Part shown: one piece after another, positions 22,759 to 26,911 of the stretch
Numbering within the stretch: position 1 is the stretch's first letter
How the letters are laid out: each line of letters begins with the position of its first letter
Virus record (IMG/VR): IMGVR_UViG_3300044956_000763
Location: 1-26,911 of that record
Direction: 5' to 3' (one strand)
Origin: a virus
Length of the DNA stretch: 26,911 nt
Made by a program: the position numbers and the translations under genes
The notes under the pieces: model-generated
Database searches by the model: none
What the model was told of the DNA's origin: nothing
The model's input: the letters and a program-made list of their open reading frames with translations, nothing else

Positions 22759-25325
22759 AAAAAGTACCTCACTTCCTCATAGTTAATCGTTGTGGTAGTT
22801 GCAGAATTAACGGCAAAACCCGTACTGCTTTCTACCGTCCCCCCCGGGGTAGTAATACTCAGTTTGCCTGTAGCCGCCCCCGCAGGTAGGGTAAAGGTTA
22901 ATTCCCCATCGTTTACCACGGATAACCCTGTTACTGGAGTGCCACCGATACTGACAGAGGTAGTCCCTGTAAGTCCTGTGCCGTAAACCGTCACTGTATC
23001 GCCCTCAACGGCACCCGTGGGAGTAAAGCCAATTATCTCAGGGGTAGCGGCGAGGGTAGTGGGAGATAACACAGCGTAGCGAGGGCTTCCTCTACCTACT
23101 ACTGAGGATAACTGATACACATTGACGTAATACTGAGCCTGAATGCTACCCCAGTCTGCTACCTGTTGGGCTACCTCGTACCGTGCTGAGGGGGAGGAGG
23201 TAGCAATAGTCCTCACCACGGTTGCCCCATTCATAACATCGACCTCGTAGCTCTCGCTAGTTTCGGAAAGAGGAAGGTTGGTGTAGGTAGTCGCCTCACC
23301 CGCCTTCCTATCCCTGCGTTGCCAGCTAATAGTTACCGCCCCAGTTAGGTCTTTAGTCGAGGTCACGTTAACTGGGCTATAGGGTTTCAGGGAATTACCC
23401 ACAGGGGTAATGCTCACCGCGTCAACGTCTTCTAAAGATTGGTCGCCCGTGATTGCCTTAAATTGAAGAGATTGCCCAAGGTCAGAGGTCAAGCCATCAA
23501 CCCTGACAATATAGTCAGAGAGCAGGACAAACCTCTCATCAGCCCCGTGGGTGCTAATAAACGCTTCCGTTCCCCTGACACCCCTAACTAGGTTGGATAG
23601 GGTATAGGTACGAGCAGCCGTGAGGGTGGCTGTCTCAAATCGAATAATCTCGTTTCCCACTAAGGCGGTATTTTCCCCTGCTTCTAAATCCCCCGCCGCC
23701 ACGCTTTCAAGCTCCCCATCGTTGATTGTCACCGATACTGTAGCCCCGCCGCCGCCCCCTAGAGTAGTGTTACAAGTCCCTTTAGTAGAGGGCTGTTCAA
23801 GGGTTTTGGCGAATTGATAGGAAGCCCCCCCATTCCGACTAACGTAGACCGCCGCCCCTTTCCAGTTCTCATCCCCGTCTGCTGCTAGGTACAAGCCGTT
23901 ATCCGAATCAGAATCTTGCACTAAGGGAATATCAAGGACTAGGAGATTAGTATCAGAAGCCGCCCCAACGGGGTTAGGGGTGGGGACAATGTCCGCGTCA
24001 TTTTCCGCCACGGTCAACCTACTTGGGTCGTAGGCTACGGCTTCACAATCTAGAAGCAAATTAGCCCCGACAGTGACCTTAGATAGCTGAACCTTTTGGC
24101 TACCAGTGGTTAGAGGAAGCGTTACCACGTCCCCCGCTTCGAGATAAAGGTAGCGAGGGGGGAGGGTAAATTTAAAGGTTCTTCTCCGTAGCCATGCGAG
24201 ATATAAAATTCGCTCTGCTATTGCCCTTGCCTGTTGTTTCGTAGCCGACAGAGGAAAAGTAAGATTAGGATTACTATCCTCACTAGGATTACCTTCCCTT
24301 TTTGCGCGGACTACCGAACTTTGGTAATTAAAGTGAGGGTCGTTAAAAGTTAAAGAAATCTGGGTAGGTAACTCTACCTCGCCAGTGCGGGCTTGTTGGT
24401 AGATGGCATTAGGTCGGGATTGCCCAAATTCGTGAGCCGCTAAATCTGAGGGGAGAATACTCAGGATTGAAGGGCGCTCGTAGGGCAAAAACGATATTTT
24501 ACCACCCGCCTCCACATAGTGAAAATGGAAAAGTTGCTGTAATTGGTCTAAAGTCTCTTTTGGGCTTTTCGATTTATCAACTAGGTACCCATCTATTAGA
24601 TAGCCCCCCTCGGGTATCTCCTCTATTTCGAGGAGGTCGGTATCAATTTGAGAGGAATCAAATTTTGCTTGTAGGCAGAGGTAGCGCAGCACCGACGACA
24701 ACGGTACTCTGCTAGGACTGGCTACCGTACCCGCCGTGACTACCTCTGCCGATACTTGGGGAAATCGATTTCCGAACTCCTCTAGCGGTAATCGTTCTAG
24801 GACGATATAGCACCGATTGCGATACGCAGGAGTATCACCCGAGCCTAGGGAGGCCTGTATTAGGGAATCAGGGGATTGATTGCTAGTACCTGTATAAATC
24901 CGCAGGTATTTAGCCGCCCAATTAGTAGAGTTCGTCTTGGAGGTACTGGTCGCTTCCCCCGATTGGTCGTAAACCAACTTAGAATTGAACCAAAGTTTTC
25001 TAATTCCTATTATTGGACCTTCGCAGAAAAGAAGCGCAAAGTCTCCAAAATAGCTGTAGGTTGTCTGGGTTTGTTGCCCTAATCCTTTACCTTTCTTCTT
25101 CTTCTTCTTAACTTCAATTATCTTATTAGCCCAGAGGAGATTTCCTGCTACCCGAACTCTACCAAAGGGTTTAGGGATGCCATCGCCGTAATTACTTTTA
25201 GGTGCGTTGAGGTCTTTAAGTCTTTCCCCCTCAATATTCCTGCTCGGCTGAAATAAAAATCCCACCGCAGCACTAGCAAGGCTAGAGCCAAGGGCTAACG
25301 CTGTAGTAATGGCAATTTGAGGCAT
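22755..25325 (-). CDS. Tail-tip hub/host-specificity protein with Fn3 and IPT domains
   Basis: The 856-residue hub resembles gp15-type (megatron-like) tail-tip proteins. An N-terminal hydrophobic helix is followed by GIPKPFGRVRVAGNLLWAN, a lysine run (KKKKKK, about 74-79), FALLFCEGPIIGIRKLWFNS and YIVLERLPLEEFGNRFPQV, all typical of phage tail proteins of this kind. A fibronectin-III-like domain lies at about 645-760 (VNVTSTKDLTGAVTISWQRR). An IPT/TIG domain ends the protein (about 765-845: PEIIGFTPTGAVEGDTVTVY). It initiates at ATG 25325 without a Shine-Dalgarno; a TATAAT on this strand lies at 25350-25355. It faces the other way from the DUF2163/NlpC/DUF2460 set that it should work with. 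Confidence 0.85.
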   Translation of the reverse strand: MPQIAITTALALGSSLASAAVGFLFQPSRNIEGERLKDLNAPKSNYGDGIPKPFGRVRVAGNLLWANKIIEVKKKKKKGKGLGQQTQTTYSYFGDFALLFCEGPIIGIRKLWFNSKLVYDQSGEATSTSKTNSTNWAAKYLRIYTGTSNQSPDSLIQASLGSGDTPAYRNRCYIVLERLPLEEFGNRFPQVSAEVVTAGTVASPSRVPLSSVLRYLCLQAKFDSSQIDTDLLEIEEIPEGGYLIDGYLVDKSKSPKETLDQLQQLFHFHYVEAGGKISFLPYERPSILSILPSDLAAHEFGQSRPNAIYQQARTGEVELPTQISLTFNDPHFNYQSSVVRAKREGNPSEDSNPNLTFPLSATKQQARAIAERILYLAWLRRRTFKFTLPPRYLYLEAGDVVTLPLTTGSQKVQLSKVTVGANLLLDCEAVAYDPSRLTVAENDADIVPTPNPVGAASDTNLLVLDIPLVQDSDSDNGLYLAADGDENWKGAAVYVSRNGGASYQFAKTLEQPSTKGTCNTTLGGGGGATVSVTINDGELESVAAGDLEAGENTALVGNEIIRFETATLTAARTYTLSNLVRGVRGTEAFISTHGADERFVLLSDYIVRVDGLTSDLGQSLQFKAITGDQSLEDVDAVSITPVGNSLKPYSPVNVTSTKDLTGAVTISWQRRDRKAGEATTYTNLPLSETSESYEVDVMNGATVVRTIATSSPSARYEVAQQVADWGSIQAQYYVNVYQLSSVVGRGSPRYAVLSPTTLAATPEIIGFTPTGAVEGDTVTVYGTGLTGTTSVSIGGTPVTGLSVVNDGELTFTLPAGAATGKLSITTPGGTVESSTGFAVNSATTTTINYEEVRYFL

Positions 25326-25364
25326 GGAATACTATAAAAGGATAACTATATTATACGAAGTACC

Positions 25365-25457
25365 ATGAGCAATTTAACCCCTGATTCTAAACGCTTTAGC
25401 GTTGAGGTAAATTTTGAGGGAAATTTTACCCGAGAAGAACGGGCTAAAGTTCAATAA
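25365..25457 (+). CDS. Possible small protein, 30 aa
   Basis: A short frame, beginning MSNLTPDSKRFSVEVNFEG and ending EERAKVQ, lies divergently from the tail-tip hub gene in the 263-base gap. It has only a weak GAAG upstream and sits over a possible minus-strand promoter, so it may be chance. The amphipathic strand-helix composition is plausible for a small phage protein. Confidence 0.3.
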   Translation: MSNLTPDSKRFSVEVNFEGNFTREERAKVQ

Positions 25458-25460
25458 TAA

Positions 25461-25495
25461 GGGATAACGGGCGGATGCAAATCGCCCGTTATCCC
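25461..25495. other. 13-base-pair perfect hairpin
   Basis: GGGATAACGGGCG (25461-25473) and CGCCCGTTATCCC (25483-25495) are perfect complements with a nine-base loop. It lies 4 bases after the possible small plus-strand frame. Going minus it is followed by TTATTATT, going plus by CACCCC. It could act as a weak bidirectional terminator separating the endolysin from the tail-tip unit. The rest of the 25326-25588 gap holds no convincing gene. Confidence 0.6.
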
Positions 25496-25588
25496 CACCC
25501 CGTGAGGGTTTTAGCCATTGTTAACGCCGAAGCCTCTGCCTCAAAACGAGATAAACAGATTAAGGCAGGGGTAAAATATCGCTGGTGA

Positions 25589-26023
25589 TTAGGCGTAATT
25601 CCAGCGTAAATCTGCTATTTTAGAATCTCCAAAGTAGCCTCGCAGGTCGAGGTGTACAAAGCCTTTCCTTGCTCCGTACCCTAACGCTCCTTTCCAGTTT
25701 TTGTCAAGAAAAGTTTGAAACTGAAAAATATCCTTATTAAAAGGATAAACATCAACGGCACTGCCTAGAATATGTTGAGAATTAGGAACTCCCCCAACGG
25801 CTCGATTGATTGCAGGGGGGCGATACCAACTTGTTACCTCGATAGGACTCCCCCAAAGTTCTCGCATTTTATCTAATTCCGTAGCAAGAAGAATAACGTT
25901 ATTTTTGACCGTTTGAGTTTTAGGAATCCTTCTATTGTCTCCTTGGGTGACTTCCTCAACAGTAAAATACTTGCTTACTTTAGCGTTTCGATTATTCCAA
26001 TTAATCTGCTCGTTTTTTAACAT
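25589..26023 (-). CDS. M15-type endolysin (D,D- or L,D-carboxypeptidase/endopeptidase)
   Basis: A 144-residue peptidoglycan peptidase of the M15 type. TSWYRPPAINRAVGGVPNSQ runs into SQHILGSAVDVYP, giving zinc ligands H84 and D91; GFVHLDLRG supplies the third at H124, with D126. There is no signal peptide, so it would need a holin to reach the wall. AGAGG precedes ATG 26023 on this strand with 5 bases between, a good ribosome site. It lies alone between Gp157-like and tail-tip genes, away from the plus-strand holin candidates. Function is well supported by motifs. Confidence 0.85.
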   Translation of the reverse strand: MLKNEQINWNNRNAKVSKYFTVEEVTQGDNRRIPKTQTVKNNVILLATELDKMRELWGSPIEVTSWYRPPAINRAVGGVPNSQHILGSAVDVYPFNKDIFQFQTFLDKNWKGALGYGARKGFVHLDLRGYFGDSKIADLRWNYA

Positions 26024-26106
26024 AAATCCTCTAGGGTTTACCCCTATTTTACCCTAACAAAAAACTTACCTTTAACGGTGGGCTTGCTGTTTTCAATCTA
26101 TCTAGC

Positions 26107-26640
26107 TTATTTTAGCTGAATCGTAAATTCCTCACTTTCAGAAAATGAAGCCCAGTCAACCTCTAGGTTAGAGTTTTTGAGCCAGTTCTTAATCTCTGCC
26201 AAGCGAGGCTCGTGGATAATCTTGACAAACCGACTCGGTAACTCCGAGGGCTCGCAATTGAGGATTAACCGAGGGGGTTTTTTCCTTAAACTTATCCGCC
26301 CCGTAGCCCCCTCTATCTTGGTTTTGCCCGTTTTTAACAGTTCTCGGGAAAGATATTCTCTCATTTTGTCGGCGCTGGCTTCGGCTTGCTCCGCTAAAGC
26401 CCGTAGCCTACGGTATTCTTGTCGCCTTGCTTCGGCTAAAGCTTCTTGATGCTTGATGTAGCTTGCCACCGCTAGGGCTTTTTCTTCAAAGTTCCCCTCC
26501 GCCTGTAGAAACTTGTCAAACAAAGCCGCTATCCTTGCCTCACGTTCGGTATCTGATAAGGTTTCCTCATCTTGGACTAGACAGATAGCCTCTTCTAAAT
26601 TCAAGATTTCGTCTGATAATTCCCAGAGTTTTGATTCCAT
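26107..26640 (-). CDS. Siphovirus Gp157-like protein
   Basis: The 177-residue protein has the Gp157 pattern: an N-terminal acidic helical part (KLWELSDEILNLEEAI), a central long helix with ASYIKHQEALAEARRQEYRR and repeated E/A/R, then a basic beta segment (GATGRISLRKKPPRLIL) and PSRFVKIIHEPRLAEIKNWL. Gp157 proteins are found beside single-strand annealing and recombination genes of siphoviruses; their molecular role is uncertain. AGAGG lies 8 bases before its ATG 26640, and the upstream Rad52-like gene stops 2 bases before it, so the two are one operon. Confidence 0.8.
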   Translation of the reverse strand: MESKLWELSDEILNLEEAICLVQDEETLSDTEREARIAALFDKFLQAEGNFEEKALAVASYIKHQEALAEARRQEYRRLRALAEQAEASADKMREYLSRELLKTGKTKIEGATGRISLRKKPPRLILNCEPSELPSRFVKIIHEPRLAEIKNWLKNSNLEVDWASFSESEEFTIQLK

Positions 26641-26642
26641 TA

Positions 26643-26911
26643 TTAGTTACCTCTTATTTTTAGCCATTCTTCCCTTGTTACTTCTCCTTTCCCCTGCGGT
26701 TTAGCGTCCGAGGGTTTAGCGACTTTTCTCCAAAGGTCTAGTCCTAACCCAAATTTGGCACAGCAACGCCGCAGTGCCATAGCTTCGGCGTTGCTGGTCG
26801 GGTCTCCAAAAGAGGAGCAATCAATATCCTCAATTCCAGAGCTTTCTCGCACCCGCGTTCCATTCTCCCCAAATATCGTCAGCTTACCGATGATTACCGC
26901 TTGATTGCCAA
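26643..26911 (-). CDS. Rad52-like single-strand annealing protein, C-terminal part
   Basis: The frame runs off the right edge, so only the last 88 residues are present. They contain AVIIGKLTIFGENGTRVRES, CSSFGDPTSNAEAMALRRCC and AKFGLGLDLW, a hallmark of phage Rad52/Rad22-type annealing proteins, which pair complementary DNA strands in recombination and repair. The C-terminal 20 residues are basic and polar. The internal methionine-like start (GTG 26852) is not the real start because the conserved sequence continues upstream. It is the first visible gene of the minus-strand early unit. Confidence 0.8.
   Translation of the reverse strand, partial: GNQAVIIGKLTIFGENGTRVRESSGIEDIDCSSFGDPTSNAEAMALRRCCAKFGLGLDLWRKVAKPSDAKPQGKGEVTREEWLKIRGN

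Noticed and set aside
25093-25110. Run of CTT repeats inside the hub gene, coding for a lysine run; considered as a phase-variable tract.
   Set aside because: Trinucleotide changes keep the frame, so it would not switch the gene; the lysine run is plausible as protein sequence.
25502-25588. 28-residue plus-strand frame from GTG before the endolysin stop.
   Set aside because: No ribosome site and non-ATG start; composition not persuasive.
1-26911. CRISPR arrays, insertion sequences, integrase or attachment site.
   Set aside because: No regularly spaced repeats, transposase or integrase motifs were seen.

Overview
This window is part of a tailed (siphovirus-like) bacteriophage or prophage genome, not ordinary host chromosome. 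Almost every base lies in packaging, head, tail, lysis or recombination genes. Gene families are recognised by eye only, without database searches. The host is probably a cyanobacterium. Supports for that are weak start-codon-proximal Shine-Dalgarno signals, frequent CTAG, and a complete absence of GATC in my read. This host call is an inference; no host marker gene is present.

Layout. From 151 to 8069 (+) lie small and large terminase, a head-tail joining-type protein, a lambda-type portal with a long ParB-like C-terminal extension, a protein with two tandem HExxH metallopeptidase-like domains, and two small unknown proteins. A terminator (8096-8124) and a second one (8977-9008) bracket a short cassette with a coiled-coil/SAP-domain protein and a 41-residue signal-peptide-like microprotein. 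From 9013 to 18025 (+) come a fused prohead protease and HK97-type capsid protein, two small paired proteins, connector, tail terminator, major tail protein, a DUF6441-like protein, a tail assembly chaperone pair joined by a -1 frameshift, and a 1422-residue tape measure with an embedded muramidase-like domain. From 18061 to 21696 (+) there are small membrane proteins interleaved with DUF2163, NlpC/P60 and duplicated DUF2460 tail-tip genes. A 436-base gene-poor stretch with strong RNA hairpins also lies here.

From 21686 to the right edge everything convincing is on the minus strand. Reading in the direction of transcription: a Rad52-like annealing protein (cut by the window edge), a Gp157-like protein, an M15-type endolysin, a large tail-tip/host-specificity protein with fibronectin-like and IPT/TIG domains, a small beta-rich protein and a LamG-like adhesin. 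The two transcription directions collide at 21686-21696, where the last genes overlap by 11 bases.

How it works together. Terminase loads DNA through the portal into a capsid made from the protease-capsid fusion. FII-like and terminator-like proteins join the head to a flexible tail whose length is set by the tape measure with the frameshift-controlled chaperones. The DUF2460/DUF2163/NlpC/large-hub set forms a tail tip like that of gene transfer agents and their phage relatives. The most unusual feature is the head region. A shared four-cysteine module (C-x5-C-x3-C-x6-C) occurs three times, each time just before a putative cargo or enzyme domain: ParB-like once and metallopeptidase-like twice. 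It suggests a modular set of capsid-associated effector domains.
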